Source of the DNA: Aromatoleum aromaticum EbN1
GTDB lineage: Bacteria > Pseudomonadota > Gammaproteobacteria > Burkholderiales > Rhodocyclaceae
NCBI RefSeq assembly: GCF_000025965.1
Contig: NC_006513.1
Coordinates: 310,001 to 374,000, forward strand
Length of the DNA: 64,000 nt
Direction: 5' to 3'
The notes beneath the pieces were generated by a model that was not told where the DNA came from, did not search any database, and was given only the letters and a program-made list of their open reading frames with translations. A program made the translations under genes and the position numbers. This document shows positions 36,790 to 46,837 of this stretch, piece by piece. Position 1 is the stretch's first letter; each line of letters opens with the position of its first letter.

Positions 36790-37896
36790 ATGCCTCTACC
36801 CGCCATCGACCCCGCCGAGTACGCGTCGCAGCTCGCGGATAAAGTGACCCAGTTCAAACACGCTTTCACCCCCTTCGCCGTCCCCGAGCCGACGGTCTTC
36901 CCCTCCGCGCCGCTGCACTATCGGCTGCGCGCCGAATTCCGCATGTGGCACGACGGCGAGCGCATCGATTATGCAATGTTCGACCCCGCCGAGCCGAAGC
37001 AACCGATCGCAATCGAACAGTTCGACATCGCCGCGGAGCCGATCTGTGCGGCGATGCCTCGGCTGCGCGAACGGCTACGAGCCAGCGAAACCCTGAAGCG
37101 CCGCCTGTTCCAGGTCGAGTTCCTCGCCACGCTCAGCGGCGAACTGATGATCAGCCTGATCTATCACCGTCCGCTCGACGAAAGCTGGGAAGCGGCAGCA
37201 CGGGAACTGGCGGCCGAACTCAACGTGCAGTTGATCGGGCGCAGCCGCAAGCAGAAAATCGTGCTGGACCGCGACTGGGTACTGGAACGGTTCGCGCTCG
37301 ATGGCCGCCCGCTGCAGTACAAGCAGATCGAAGGCAGCTTCACGCAGCCCAACGGCGGCGTAAACCGGCAGATGCTCGGCTGGGCGTGCGAACAGGTGCG
37401 CGGAGTCGGCGGCGACCTGCTGGAGCTGTATTGCGGCAACGGCAACTTCACCGTCGCGCTGGCGCCTTTGTTCGATCGGGTGCTCGCCACCGAAGTCAGC
37501 AAGACGTCGGTCGAGGCCGCGCACTACAACCTCGCCGCGAACGACATCGGCAATGTCGCGATGGTGCGCATGTCGAGCGACGAGATCAGCGCCGCGCTCG
37601 CCCGCACGCGGGAATTCCGGCGCATGAAGGACGTGGACCTCGACCGCTACCGGTTCTCGACGCTGTTCGTCGATCCGCCGCGCAGCGGACTGGACGCGCC
37701 GACGGTCGAGCTCGCGCGCGGTTTCGACCGCATCCTGTACATCTCCTGCAACCCGCAGACGCTGCAGGAAAACGTCGCCGCGCTGCAGGCGACGCACGGC
37801 ATCGCCGGCGCAGCGGTGTTTGACCAGTTTCCGTACACCCGGCACCTGGAGTGCGGGTTGCTGCTGACACGGCGCGGGGGTCCGCGAGCTCCTTGA
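36790..37896 (+). CDS. trmA: tRNA (uracil-5-)-methyltransferase
   Basis: 368 residues; makes m5U54 in tRNA (and U341 of tmRNA) using S-adenosylmethionine. Diagnostic features: [15 protein letters not shown] (SAM site), [19 protein letters not shown] with the catalytic Cys, and the terminal [12 protein letters not shown] with the proton-abstracting Glu. The N-terminal half matches TrmA, not RlmD (no Fe-S Cys cluster). Start at ATG 36790 gives the usual length. Confidence 0.95.
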   Translation: MPLPAIDPAEYASQLADKVTQFKHAFTPFAVPEPTVFPSAPLHYRLRAEFRMWHDGERIDYAMFDPAEPKQPIAIEQFDIAAEPICAAMPRLRERLRASETLKRRLFQVEFLATLSGELMISLIYHRPLDESWEAAARELAAELNVQLIGRSRKQKIVLDRDWVLERFALDGRPLQYKQIEGSFTQPNGGVNRQMLGWACEQVRGVGGDLLELYCGNGNFTVALAPLFDRVLATEVSKTSVEAAHYNLAANDIGNVAMVRMSSDEISAALARTREFRRMKDVDLDRYRFSTLFVDPPRSGLDAPTVELARGFDRILYISCNPQTLQENVAALQATHGIAGAAVFDQFPYTRHLECGLLLTRRGGPRAP

Positions 37897-37963
37897 CTTA
37901 TGCGGGGCGAACGGCACGATGATGTCCGATCCAACCACACCACTGCAAAGGACCCGCTTTCCC

Positions 37964-39178
37964 ATGTTCGAGCACGTCGACGCCTATCCCGGCGACCCCA
38001 TCCTCTCCCTCGTCGAAACTTTCCACCACGACCCGCGCCCGCGGAAGGTGAACCTCGGCATCGGGCTCTACTACGACGAAGAGGGCCGCATCCCGCTGCT
38101 CGGTTCGGTCGAGAAGGCCGAGGCAGCGCTGGCGGCAAATCCCGGTCCGCGGCCCTACCTGCCGATGGAAGGAGCGGCCGACTATCGCGCCGCTGTCCAG
38201 AAACTCCTGTTCGGTCCCGACAGCGCAGCGTTGCGCGCGGGCCGCATCGCGACGATCCAGACCATCGGAGGCTCGGGCGCATTGAAGGTCGGCGCCGACC
38301 TGCTCAAGCGGTATTTTCCGGCGAGCGAAGTGTGGGTCAGCGATCCGACCTGGGACAACCATCGTTCGATCTTCGAGGGCGCCGGCATCGAAGTGCACGA
38401 CTACCCGTACTACGACGCGGCGAGCGGCGGCGTGCGCTTTGACGAGATGATTGAGACCCTGCAGTCGCTGCCCGCGCAGAGCATCGTGCTGCTGCACCCG
38501 TGCTGCCATAATCCAACGGGCGTCGACCTGTCGACAGCACAATGGCAGGAAGTGATCGCAGTGGTGGCGTCGCGCGGACTGATCCCGTTCCTCGACATCG
38601 CGTACCAGGGCTTCGGCGACAACCTCGACGACGATGCGTACGCGGCCCGGGCGATGGCCGACGCAGGGGTGAGTTTCTTCGTCAGCAACTCGTTTTCCAA
38701 GAACCTGTCGTTCTACGGCGAGCGCTGCGGCGGCCTGTCGGTCGTGTGCCAGGATGCCGATGAAGCCGAGCGCGTGCTAGGCCAGCTGAAATTCACCGTG
38801 CGCCGCAACTACTCGAGCCCGCCCGTGCATGGCGGCCGGGTCGCTGCCGCAGTCATGAACGATGCCGGACTGCACGAGGAATGGGTCGGTGAAGTGCGTG
38901 GCATGCGCGAGCGCATCAAGGCGATGCGCGAGAAGCTCCACGAAGTACTGAGCAGCACCTTGCCGGGGCGGGATTTCAGCTATTTCGTCAAACAGCGCGG
39001 CATGTTCAGCTATACCGGGCTGACTCCCGAGCAGGTCGATCGCCTGCGCGAGGAGTTCGCCGTGTACGTCGTGCAGTCCGGCCGCATGTGCGTCGCTGGT
39101 CTCAACCGGGGCAACGTCGATTACGTCGCGAAAGCGATGGCTGCCGTGCTGCAGGAGGCCGGCACCGCCGCTGCCTGA
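37964..39178 (+). CDS. Aromatic/aspartate aminotransferase, class I
   Basis: 404 residues, PLP-dependent class I-alpha aminotransferase (AspC/TyrB type). N-terminus [14 protein letters not shown] is typical; HNPTGVDL and [11 protein letters not shown] hold the PLP contacts; the Schiff-base Lys is in [14 protein letters not shown]; the substrate-carboxylate Arg is in [10 protein letters not shown]. Substrates likely aromatic amino acids and oxaloacetate/2-oxoglutarate. Start chosen at the MFEHV Met (AAGGA about 12 bases upstream); the frame continues 15 codons upstream. Confidence 0.92.
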   Translation: MFEHVDAYPGDPILSLVETFHHDPRPRKVNLGIGLYYDEEGRIPLLGSVEKAEAALAANPGPRPYLPMEGAADYRAAVQKLLFGPDSAALRAGRIATIQTIGGSGALKVGADLLKRYFPASEVWVSDPTWDNHRSIFEGAGIEVHDYPYYDAASGGVRFDEMIETLQSLPAQSIVLLHPCCHNPTGVDLSTAQWQEVIAVVASRGLIPFLDIAYQGFGDNLDDDAYAARAMADAGVSFFVSNSFSKNLSFYGERCGGLSVVCQDADEAERVLGQLKFTVRRNYSSPPVHGGRVAAAVMNDAGLHEEWVGEVRGMRERIKAMREKLHEVLSSTLPGRDFSYFVKQRGMFSYTGLTPEQVDRLREEFAVYVVQSGRMCVAGLNRGNVDYVAKAMAAVLQEAGTAAA

Positions 39179-39927
39179 TCCTTCCTTCCGCGCGCCGCGT
39201 GCGGACGCAGCGGCGCTCGTCGCCGCGCCGCGCGCCACGATTCCATTCGCCGCGGCGCATATCCTGACGCAGGTGCTCGCCTGTCAGCACCGGCCGTTCT
39301 ACACCTTCACGCGCGCCGGTGACGACGCCAACCAAACGTTCGCGAGAGCACTCGTCGCCAATTGGGCAGGCGCCGCAGGCGAGAACCCGCCCGACGAACT
39401 CGACGTGGCGCTGATCTTCGCCCCCGCGGGCGAATTCGTTCCGGCACCGCCGGACACACGCGGCACAAACGGTCCCGCCGCGTTCCGCCCCGCCCCCCGG
39501 CGCTCCTTCACTTTCGATCTTCTGCGCCGGGAAACCTCGCGCCATGATTGCAGCGCGAGCAGGCAGTTCATGTTTTGTTCATGTTCACGCGTTTAGATTC
39601 TGCCCGTGCCCCGACCTGGGTGCGCTAACCAAGTCAGGACGCGCGTATGAAAAAGCTGCTCGCATCGGGGCGATGTTCACGGAAATCAAAGTCCGTTCCG
39701 GAGCGAATCGGCAGCGAGAACGACCTGCCTTGCCTCGACGCCGGCTTTCCCGTTTGCCACCCACTCCTTCGCCAAGCGCAGCTCATCGCGGCTCAACGAA
39801 ATTTTCACCTGCATTGCCCCAAAGTCGCGGCGCACCGGCCGCCATGCCTGACTACGGCGGCTTCGCGTGGCGGGCCGGACGCAACCGTATCCACGGCATC
39901 GGGCCTCACCAGACTGGATCTTTCGAC
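39179..39927. other. 749-bp region without a confident gene
   Basis: Three weak frames are visible: a plus-strand GTG frame at 39273-39596; a plus-strand frame at 39647 that begins like an exported protein (MKKLLASG) after AGGA but soon loses sense; and a minus-strand 42-codon frame at 39686-39814 (QVKISLSRDELRLAKEW) that is protein-like. These look like decayed genes. A tandem regulator box and promoter (separate entry) lie in the middle. Confidence 0.4.
39566..39599 (+). promoter_or_regulatory. Tandem response-regulator box with a -10
   Basis: GTTCATGTT occurs at 39566-39574 and again at 39577-39585, exactly one DNA turn (11 bp) apart, and a -10-like TAGATT (39594-39599) follows nine bases later. 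This is the geometry of OmpR/PmrA-class activator boxes, which replace a -35. Downstream is the envelope gene cluster starting at 39928. Confidence 0.45.
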
Positions 39928-42000
39928 ATGAGTCAACCGCAACTCCCGGAACCGCAGCAGCCCTCCGCTGCGGCGTCTGCGCCCACGCTCGGTTCCCACC
40001 TTGCATTCACGGCATTGTCCGCAATCGCCTTGCTGCTGATGTTCGCCGCGCTGCGCCTTGCGCTGCTCGTCTACAACCGGGCGTTGATCGGCGACACCGG
40101 GGTCGCAACCTTCACCGAAGCTTTCCTGACCGGGCTGCGATTCGACCTGCGGCTCGTCGTGTACCTTTGCGCGCCGCTGATTCTGGCAATGGGGGCCGTG
40201 CGGGCGATGGCAGCGCGAAGCGCGCACAGGGCCTGGCTGACCGCGGCGGCGAGCATTGCGCTGTTCCTCGGCCTGATCGAACTCGATTTCTACCGGGAAT
40301 TCCACCAGCGCCTCAACAGCCTGGTCTTCCAGTACCTGCGCGAAGATCCGGCAACTGTGCTGAGCATGCTGTGGCACGGCTTCCCGGTGCTGCGCTACCT
40401 CGCGGCCTGGCTGCTGGCAAGCTGGGGACTGTTCCGGCTCTTCGCCGTCATCGACCGGCTGACTGCGCCACGGCGCGATGATTCCCGCAGTGCACGCCGC
40501 TTCGGTCCCGGCCCGCGCTGGCTTGCGCTGGTGCTGTGCCTCGCGGTTTCGGTCGTTGCCGCGCGCGGCACGCTGCGCCAGGGACCGCCGCTGCGCTGGG
40601 GGGACGCGTATACGACCGATTCGATGTTCGCGAACCAGCTCGGGCTCAACGGCACTCTCACTCTCATCGCCGCGGCGAAGAGCCGATTCTTCGAGTCCGG
40701 CGACAAGATGTGGAAAACCTCGATGCCGCAATATGAGGCGACCCGGATCGTGCGCAGCATGTTGCTGACCCCGGGCGACCGCCTCGTCGACGCCGAGAGC
40801 GCGAACATCCGCCGCGACGTCACTCCGCCCGTCGCCGGCACGTTGCCGATTCGCAACGTCGTCGTGATCCTGCTCGAGAGCTTCGCCGGGCATTATGTCG
40901 GCGCACTCGGCAGCAAGGACGGCATCACGCCGCAATTCGACCGGCTCGCGCGCGAAGGCGTGCTGTTCACGCGCTTCTTCTCGAACGGCACGCACACCCA
41001 TCAGGGCATGTTCGCGACGATGGCATGTTTCCCGAACCTGCCCGGCTTCGAATACCTGATGCAGATGCCCGAAGGGGGACATCGTTTTTCCGGTCTCCCG
41101 CAGCTGCTGCGGGCGCGCGAGTTCGACGACCTCTATGTGTATAACGGCGATTTTGCGTGGGACAACCAGTCCGGTTTTTTCAGCAACCAGGGCATGACGC
41201 GCTTCATCGGCCGCAATGACTTCGTCAACCCGGTGGTTTCGGATCCGACCTGGGGGGTGTCGGACCAGGACATGTTCGACCGCGCAGCCGAAGAATTGCA
41301 GAAGAATTCCGACGGCAAGCCGTTCTACGCGCTGCTGCAAACGCTGTCGAACCATACGCCGTACGCGTTGCCGCAGACGCTGCCCGTGGAACCGGTCACC
41401 GGCCACGGTTCCCTCGACGACCATCTGACCGCGATGCGCTATTCGGACTGGGCGCTCGGGCAGTTCTTCGAGAAAGCGCGCAAGTCGAAATATTTCCGCG
41501 ACACGCTGTTCGTGATTGTCGGCGACCACGGTTTCGGTGCCGACGAACAGATCACCGAGATGGATCTTCACCGCTTCAACGTGCCGCTGTTGCTGATCGG
41601 ACCCGGCATCCAGCAGGCTTTCGGCATGCGTCGCGATACGGTCGGAACGCAGACCGACATCGTCCCGACGATCATGGGACGTCTCGGCGGCGAGGTGCGT
41701 CACCAGTGCTGGGGGCGCGATCTGCTCAACCTGCCGGCAGGAGACGAGGGCATCGGCGTCATCAAGCCGTCGGGAAGCGACCAGACGGTCGCGATCCTCA
41801 AGGGAAGCCGCATCCTCGTCGAACCGAAGGGCCTGGCACCGCGGCTCTATGACTACCGGCTCGGCGACGCTGCGGCTAGCACGCGGGTGATCAACGCCGC
41901 GGACGAAGCGCAGCTGCGCGGCATGCTGCACGCGTTCGTGCAGACTGCCACGCAGAGCCTGGTCGGAAACACCGCGGGCGTAGCCGCGCAAAGCCGGTGA
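39928..42000 (+). CDS. LtaS/OpgB-like sulfatase-family membrane phosphotransferase
   Basis: 690 residues. Five predicted N-terminal membrane helices (about 25-200), then a periplasmic alkaline-phosphatase-fold sulfatase domain. Visible are VVVILLESFAGHYV (metal Glu and adjacent core), SNGTHTHQGM (the nucleophile Thr position), FVIVGDHGFGA and HRFNVPLLLIGPG. These enzymes transfer phosphoglycerol or phosphoethanolamine from phospholipids to envelope glycans or lipid A. Ends about 180 bases before a glycosyltransferase, so it may be expressed with the next genes. Confidence 0.88.
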   Translation: MSQPQLPEPQQPSAAASAPTLGSHLAFTALSAIALLLMFAALRLALLVYNRALIGDTGVATFTEAFLTGLRFDLRLVVYLCAPLILAMGAVRAMAARSAHRAWLTAAASIALFLGLIELDFYREFHQRLNSLVFQYLREDPATVLSMLWHGFPVLRYLAAWLLASWGLFRLFAVIDRLTAPRRDDSRSARRFGPGPRWLALVLCLAVSVVAARGTLRQGPPLRWGDAYTTDSMFANQLGLNGTLTLIAAAKSRFFESGDKMWKTSMPQYEATRIVRSMLLTPGDRLVDAESANIRRDVTPPVAGTLPIRNVVVILLESFAGHYVGALGSKDGITPQFDRLAREGVLFTRFFSNGTHTHQGMFATMACFPNLPGFEYLMQMPEGGHRFSGLPQLLRAREFDDLYVYNGDFAWDNQSGFFSNQGMTRFIGRNDFVNPVVSDPTWGVSDQDMFDRAAEELQKNSDGKPFYALLQTLSNHTPYALPQTLPVEPVTGHGSLDDHLTAMRYSDWALGQFFEKARKSKYFRDTLFVIVGDHGFGADEQITEMDLHRFNVPLLLIGPGIQQAFGMRRDTVGTQTDIVPTIMGRLGGEVRHQCWGRDLLNLPAGDEGIGVIKPSGSDQTVAILKGSRILVEPKGLAPRLYDYRLGDAAASTRVINAADEAQLRGMLHAFVQTATQSLVGNTAGVAAQSR

Positions 42001-42181
42001 GCCTGCGGCAGCCGGACCGGGCCAATGCAAAATCCGGATAAAATAATACCCTCGTCCGAAGTCGGGATATTTTCTTGCGAAAAATTGCCTCATCCCGGCC
42101 GCAATGCCGGACGTACTTTCGTCGGCAGCTTCGCGCACCGACTGGCGGGGCAACAACCTGTCGCAACAATCGAGTCACCCC

Positions 42182-42925
42182 ATGCACGATAACGTTTATG
42201 TTTCCGTCCTTATTCCTGCGAGGAACGAAGCCGGCAACCTTGCGCCGCTCCTCGAAGAAGTGCGCAGCGCGCTCGCCGGCGAAGCCTACGAGGTCATCGT
42301 CGTCGATGACGGCAGCACTGACGGCAGCGCGTCCGAGCTGCGGGCGCTGAAAAGCGCGGGCTTCCCCCAGTTGCGCATCCTCAGCCATCCCCGCTCGCTC
42401 GGGCAAAGCACGTCGCTCTATCACGCAGTGCTCGCGGCGCGCGGCCCTTGGCTCGCGACGCTCGACGGCGACGGCCAGAACGACCCGGCCGACATTCCCG
42501 GCATGCTCGCGCTGGTGCGCGGCACCGAAGGTCGGCCGGACGGCATCAAGCTGGTGGCGGGCCACCGCGTCACTCGCCGTGACACGGCCAGCAAGCGCTG
42601 GGCGTCGCGCTTGGCCAACGGGCTGCGCAGCAGGCTGCTGAAGGACGCGACGCCCGATACCGGCTGCGGCCTCAAGCTCATCGAACGGGAAGCGTTCTTG
42701 CGCCTGCCTTATTTCGATCACATGCATCGTTTCCTGCCGGCGCTGATCCAGCGCCACCGCGGGCGAACGGTGGTTCATCCCGTGAATCACCGGCCGCGCA
42801 GAACTGGCACCTCCAAATACGGAAACCTCGACCGGGCCCTGGTCGGCATCCTCGATCTGTTCGGCGTGTGGTGGTTGATCAGGCGCACCCGCCTGGATGC
42901 GGTCGCGACCGAAACGGAGGGCTGA
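42182..42925 (+). CDS. Family 2 glycosyltransferase (dolichol-phosphate-mannose-synthase-like)
   Basis: 247 residues. N-terminal GT-A fold with SVLIPARNEAGNL, VIVVDDGSTDGS and the nucleotide-sugar/metal site ATLDGDGQNDP; the later GTSKYGN is typical of GT2 enzymes making polyprenyl-phosphate sugars. Ends with a possible amphipathic segment, no strong C-terminal helices. It would provide the lipid-linked sugar donor for the ArnT-like transferase two genes downstream. Weak ribosome site; ATG 42104 is an alternative. Confidence 0.9.
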   Translation: MHDNVYVSVLIPARNEAGNLAPLLEEVRSALAGEAYEVIVVDDGSTDGSASELRALKSAGFPQLRILSHPRSLGQSTSLYHAVLAARGPWLATLDGDGQNDPADIPGMLALVRGTEGRPDGIKLVAGHRVTRRDTASKRWASRLANGLRSRLLKDATPDTGCGLKLIEREAFLRLPYFDHMHRFLPALIQRHRGRTVVHPVNHRPRRTGTSKYGNLDRALVGILDLFGVWWLIRRTRLDAVATETEG

Positions 42926-42926
42926 G

Positions 42927-43199
42927 ATGGGCAAGGAAACACTCTGGCTGGTGATCGGCTTCGCCGGCCAGCTGACGTTCACCGGCCGCTTCGCGCTGCA
43001 GTGGCTGTACAGCGAATACAAGAAACGCAGCCTCATTCCGGTCGGCTTCTGGTACCTGAGCCTGGTCGGCAGTGCGCTGCTGCTGGCTTACGCGATCTAT
43101 CGTGAGGATCCAGTGTTCATCGTCGGGCAGTCGTTCGGCTTCATCGTCTACCTGCGCAACCTGCAGCTGATCGCGCGACAAAAAGAGCAGGAAACTTGA
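42927..43199 (+). CDS. Lipid-A-disaccharide-synthase N-terminal (LAB_N) domain protein
   Basis: 90 residues with three hydrophobic helices and the LAB_N pattern (FTGRFALQWLYSEYKKRSLIPVGFWYLSLVGS, ending IVYLRNLQLI). Such small membrane proteins accompany ArnT-type lipid A glycosylation genes; exact role unknown. CGGAGG precedes its ATG, which sits one base after the previous stop, and its own stop abuts the next start. Confidence 0.88.
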   Translation: MGKETLWLVIGFAGQLTFTGRFALQWLYSEYKKRSLIPVGFWYLSLVGSALLLAYAIYREDPVFIVGQSFGFIVYLRNLQLIARQKEQET

Positions 43200-44726
43200 G
43201 TGGTACGCAACACTTTTTCGCCGCGTGTGGAGCTCCTCGGCCTGATGCTGCTGGCGTTGCTGATGGTTGGCGCCGGACTGGGCCTGCGACAGCCGCTGAA
43301 CGTCGATGAAGAGCGCTTTCTCGGCGTCGCGCTGGAAATGCTGCAGGACGGGTCGTGGTTCATTCCGCATCGCGCCGCTGAAATCTATCCGGACAAACCG
43401 CCGCTGTTCATGTGGACGGTGGCGCTGTTCGTTCAGCTCACCGGCTCGCCGGTGGTCGCGCTGTTCCTCCCGGCGCTGCTCGCCGGCGTCGTCGCGACAG
43501 CGTGCCTGTACGATCTCGGGCGACGCTTGTGGCATCGGCGCATCGGGATCATCGCCGCACTGCTGTTTCTCGCGAGCTACCAGACTTACAGCATCCTGAG
43601 GGCCGGGCAGATCGACGGTTTCCTGTGCCTGTGGATCGTCCTCGCCGTGTACGGCCTCGTGCGCCATCTCATGCTCGGCCCAGCGTGGGGGTGGTTCTAT
43701 GTCGCGTGTGCCGCGATGGGACTCGGCGTCATCAGCAAGGGCGTCGGCTTCCTGCCGGCCCTGATGCTGATTCCGTACGCCTGGGCCGTGCACGCCGGCT
43801 GGTCGGGCGTCACCCGCATGCCTGGCGAGGGTGTGCGCTGGTCCCTCGGCCTCGCCGCGACGCTGGCAGCGATATCGCTGTGGCTGTTGCCGCTGGTCGT
43901 CATGGTGTTGCTGCAGGCGGACGCCGACAGTCTCGCGTACGTGAAAGAGATCCTGCTGCGACAAACGGCCGAGCGCTACACGAAGGCCTGGGCGCACCAA
44001 GAGCCGTTCTGGTATTTTTTTGCCGAAGTGATCCCGAAGTACTGGCTGCCGATCGTGCCGGCGCTGCCGTGGCTCATCCCGGCGTGGCGGCGCCAGCTGG
44101 CGAAGCGGGACGGCCGCACGCTGGTGCTGCTGGGCTGGGTCGCGCTGGTGCTGCTGTTCTTCTGCCTGAGCAGCGGCAAGCGCAAGCTGTACATATACCC
44201 GGCGTTGCCCGGCCTGGTGCTGGCGGTTGCACCCCTCGTGCCGTGGCTGCTGCGCCGCTGGTTTGCCCACCGCCCGCGCGCGCGAAAGATCTTTCTCGGT
44301 GCCGCCCTGCTCTGGTTCGTCGCCTGGTTCGTGGAAGGTTTCATCGAACCGGTCCGCGACGGCCTCAATCCTCACGAAGGCATCATGCGCCAGGCGGCCG
44401 AACTGACGGGCGGAGCGGAACTGGCACTGATCGACTGGCGCGAAGGGCACTGGTTGTTTGCGCGCCAACCGATCGTGCATTTCGGCTTTCAGTCGGAGGT
44501 CACGATGGACGATGCCGCAAGTTGGCTGCGAAGCCATCCGCAATCGTTCGCGCTCGTTCCGCTGCGGGATCTGGCACGATGCTTCCGGCATGACAGGGCG
44601 CGCAGGCTCGGCGAGACTTCCCGCGCCGACTGGTTTCTGGTCGGATTGGACGCGGATAACGGGCGATGCGGCGGCAAGCCGCCAGCCAGGGTGTACCGAT
44701 TCACCTGGCACTCGGCGTTGCAGTAA
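43200..44726 (+). CDS. ArnT-like lipid A glycosyltransferase (GT39/GT83 family)
   Basis: 508 residues, about 11 membrane helices. The first periplasmic loop carries LNVDEERF and later YPDKPPLFMW, the acidic and substrate-loop features of PMT/ArnT enzymes, which move a sugar from polyprenyl phosphate onto lipid A in the periplasm. GTG start directly after the LAB_N stop, with AGGAAA upstream. With the GT2 and LAB_N genes it forms a three-gene envelope-modification operon; polymyxin-type resistance is an inference from the family. Confidence 0.9.
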   Translation: MVRNTFSPRVELLGLMLLALLMVGAGLGLRQPLNVDEERFLGVALEMLQDGSWFIPHRAAEIYPDKPPLFMWTVALFVQLTGSPVVALFLPALLAGVVATACLYDLGRRLWHRRIGIIAALLFLASYQTYSILRAGQIDGFLCLWIVLAVYGLVRHLMLGPAWGWFYVACAAMGLGVISKGVGFLPALMLIPYAWAVHAGWSGVTRMPGEGVRWSLGLAATLAAISLWLLPLVVMVLLQADADSLAYVKEILLRQTAERYTKAWAHQEPFWYFFAEVIPKYWLPIVPALPWLIPAWRRQLAKRDGRTLVLLGWVALVLLFFCLSSGKRKLYIYPALPGLVLAVAPLVPWLLRRWFAHRPRARKIFLGAALLWFVAWFVEGFIEPVRDGLNPHEGIMRQAAELTGGAELALIDWREGHWLFARQPIVHFGFQSEVTMDDAASWLRSHPQSFALVPLRDLARCFRHDRARRLGETSRADWFLVGLDADNGRCGGKPPARVYRFTWHSALQ

Positions 44727-44809
44727 GCGCCTGAGGGGATCCGGCTCAGCGGGGGCCCCAAAGAGTGCAGGAAGCACCGAGCGTTGTTTTCGGCAGCGCC
44801 CGGCTGGGG

Positions 44810-45013
44810 TTACGTGCTGCCGGACTCTGTCCCACCGTTCGCGGGTGGGGGCCGCAAGCCGGCGTCATCGGCCGACGGCGCTTCGTCGATGTCGGCCGGA
44901 GCTTCGCCAGCGCCGGCTTTAGCGGCGAGCTTCTGCCGGCGTTTTTCTTCCTGCCGGCTTTTCTTCGCCAGATCCCGCTGGCGCTTTTCGAACTGGTAAT
45001 TTGGTTTTGCCAA
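44810..45013 (-). CDS. Small conserved charged protein
   Basis: 67 residues; basic helical N-terminus (AKPNYQFEKRQRDLAKK, then many Lys/Arg/Glu) and an acidic, Pro-rich tail. This N-terminus recurs in a widespread betaproteobacterial small protein of unknown function. TTG start at 45013 with AAGGGA in front. Between two plus-strand genes, alone. Confidence 0.7.
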   Translation of the reverse strand: MAKPNYQFEKRQRDLAKKSRQEEKRRQKLAAKAGAGEAPADIDEAPSADDAGLRPPPANGGTESGST

Positions 45014-45289
45014 GAGATTCCCTTTGGTTCGGCCAAGCCGATTGAAACGAGGTGGACGCGGGCCCGCGATCGAGCCTCCCTCCGCCGACTATGCCACAAC
45101 CGCCCCGCCTGCGCTCGGCCGTACGGGTTTCATACCGTCTCTGCTGCCGTTCCCGCGGCGTGACGAAACGGCAAGGATCGTTCCGCGTTTGGTCCACCGC
45201 AACAGGCAGGGGATAATCGCCGCCGGCAATTCTTCCCTCGAGAATCGATTGCTTCACCCCGAAATTCCACAGCATCCGGAGGCAACAAC

Positions 45290-46738
45290 ATGGCACAGGT
45301 GAAGTTTTTCAGCGGAGAGCAGGTTCCGCTGGAAATGCACAAGGTACGCATCGTACAGAAGCTGAACCTTCCGCCGGTGGAACACCGGCTCAAGGCGATC
45401 ACCGAAGCAGGCAACAACACTTTCCTGCTGCAGAACAAGGACGTCTTCATGGACATGCTCACCGACAGCGGTGTCAATGCCATGAGCGATCAACAGCAGG
45501 CCGCGATGCTGATCGCCGACGACAGCTACGCCGGCAGCGCGACCTACACCCGGCTCGAAAGCAAGCTCCGGGAAATCTTCGGCATGGCCTATTTCCTGCC
45601 CGCCCATCAGGGGCGCGCCTGCGAAAACATCCTGTCGCAAGTGCTGGTATCGCCGGGCTCGATCGTGCCGATGAACTATCACTTCACGACCACCAAAGCG
45701 CACATCACCCTGAACGGCGGGGTCATCGAAGAGCTGGTCTCGGATGCCGGCCTCGAAGTCGTCAGCGTCCATCCCTTCAAAGGGAACATGGATATCGCCA
45801 GGCTGTCGGCGGTCATCGAAGAGCACGGCAGCAACAAGATTGCGTTCGTCCGCATGGAAGCGGGCACGAACCTCATCGGCGGACAACCGTTCTCGCTCGA
45901 GAACCTCACCAACGTGCGTCGCGTGTGCGACAAGCACGACGTCCTGCTCGTGCTCGACGCGAGCCTGCTCGCCGATAACCTCCACTTCATCAAGAACCGC
46001 GAGGAAAGCTGCAAGGATCTGAGCATTCGCGAGATCACGCGCAAGATGGCGGACCTGTGCGACATCATCTATTTCTCGGCACGCAAGCTCGGCTGCGCAC
46101 GCGGCGGCGGCATCTGCATCAGGACCGAGGAGCTGTACCGCAGGATGCGCGGGCTGGTCCCGCTGTACGAAGGCTTCCTCACGTACGGCGGGATGTCCGT
46201 GCGCGAAATGGAAGCGCTGACGGTCGGCCTCGACGAAACGATGGACGAGGACGTGATCAACCAGGGGCCGCAGTTCATCGGCTTCATGGTCGACGAGCTG
46301 CAAAAACGCGGCGTTCCCGTCATCACGCCGGCCGGCGGCCTCGGTTGCCACCTCAACGTCATGCAGTTCCTCGAGCACGTCCCGCAGGCGCAATACCCTG
46401 CCGGCGCGCTCGCCTCGGCGCTGTATATCGCCAGCGGCATACGCGGCATGGAGCGCGGCACGCTCTCCGAGCAGCGCGACCCCGACGGCAACGAAGTCTT
46501 GGCCAACATGGAACTGGTCCGGCTGGCGTTGCCGCGCCGGGTATTCACGCTGTCGCAGGTCAAATACGCGATCGACCGGATCTCGTGGCTGCACGAGAAC
46601 CGCCACCTCATCGGCGGCCTCGTGTTCACCGAAGAGCCTGAAATCCTGCGTTTCTTCTATGGCCGGCTGAAGCCCGTTTCGGATTGGCAGCAAAAGCTGT
46701 TCGAGAAATTCCGCGAGGACTTCGGCGACAGCCTGTAG
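45290..46738 (+). CDS. Tryptophanase / tyrosine phenol-lyase family enzyme
   Basis: 482 residues, PLP beta-eliminating lyase. Family features: TDSGVNAMSD near residue 60, ADDSYAGSATYTRLE, LPAHQGRACEN, RLALPRRVFT near the C-terminus, and the Schiff-base Lys in FSARKLGCARGGG. In characterised tryptophanases and tyrosine phenol-lyases that Lys is followed by Asp or Asn (KKD) rather than Leu. It could thus act on a different amino acid; choice between indole- and phenol-forming activity cannot be made. CCGGAGG precedes the ATG. No leader peptide or transporter is beside it. Confidence 0.85.
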   Translation: MAQVKFFSGEQVPLEMHKVRIVQKLNLPPVEHRLKAITEAGNNTFLLQNKDVFMDMLTDSGVNAMSDQQQAAMLIADDSYAGSATYTRLESKLREIFGMAYFLPAHQGRACENILSQVLVSPGSIVPMNYHFTTTKAHITLNGGVIEELVSDAGLEVVSVHPFKGNMDIARLSAVIEEHGSNKIAFVRMEAGTNLIGGQPFSLENLTNVRRVCDKHDVLLVLDASLLADNLHFIKNREESCKDLSIREITRKMADLCDIIYFSARKLGCARGGGICIRTEELYRRMRGLVPLYEGFLTYGGMSVREMEALTVGLDETMDEDVINQGPQFIGFMVDELQKRGVPVITPAGGLGCHLNVMQFLEHVPQAQYPAGALASALYIASGIRGMERGTLSEQRDPDGNEVLANMELVRLALPRRVFTLSQVKYAIDRISWLHENRHLIGGLVFTEEPEILRFFYGRLKPVSDWQQKLFEKFREDFGDSL

Positions 46739-46837
46739 GACTGGGCCCAGTAACCGGCGGCCGTGCGGAAGGGGTGGCGGCCGCCGCAGCGGCCCCGTCG
46801 GCCGGATGCCTCCTGTTCTCGAGCGGCCATTTCAGTC

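Noticed and set aside
39805-42156. 783-aa minus-strand open frame
   Set aside because: Lies over the LtaS-like gene on the opposite strand and shows shadow composition.
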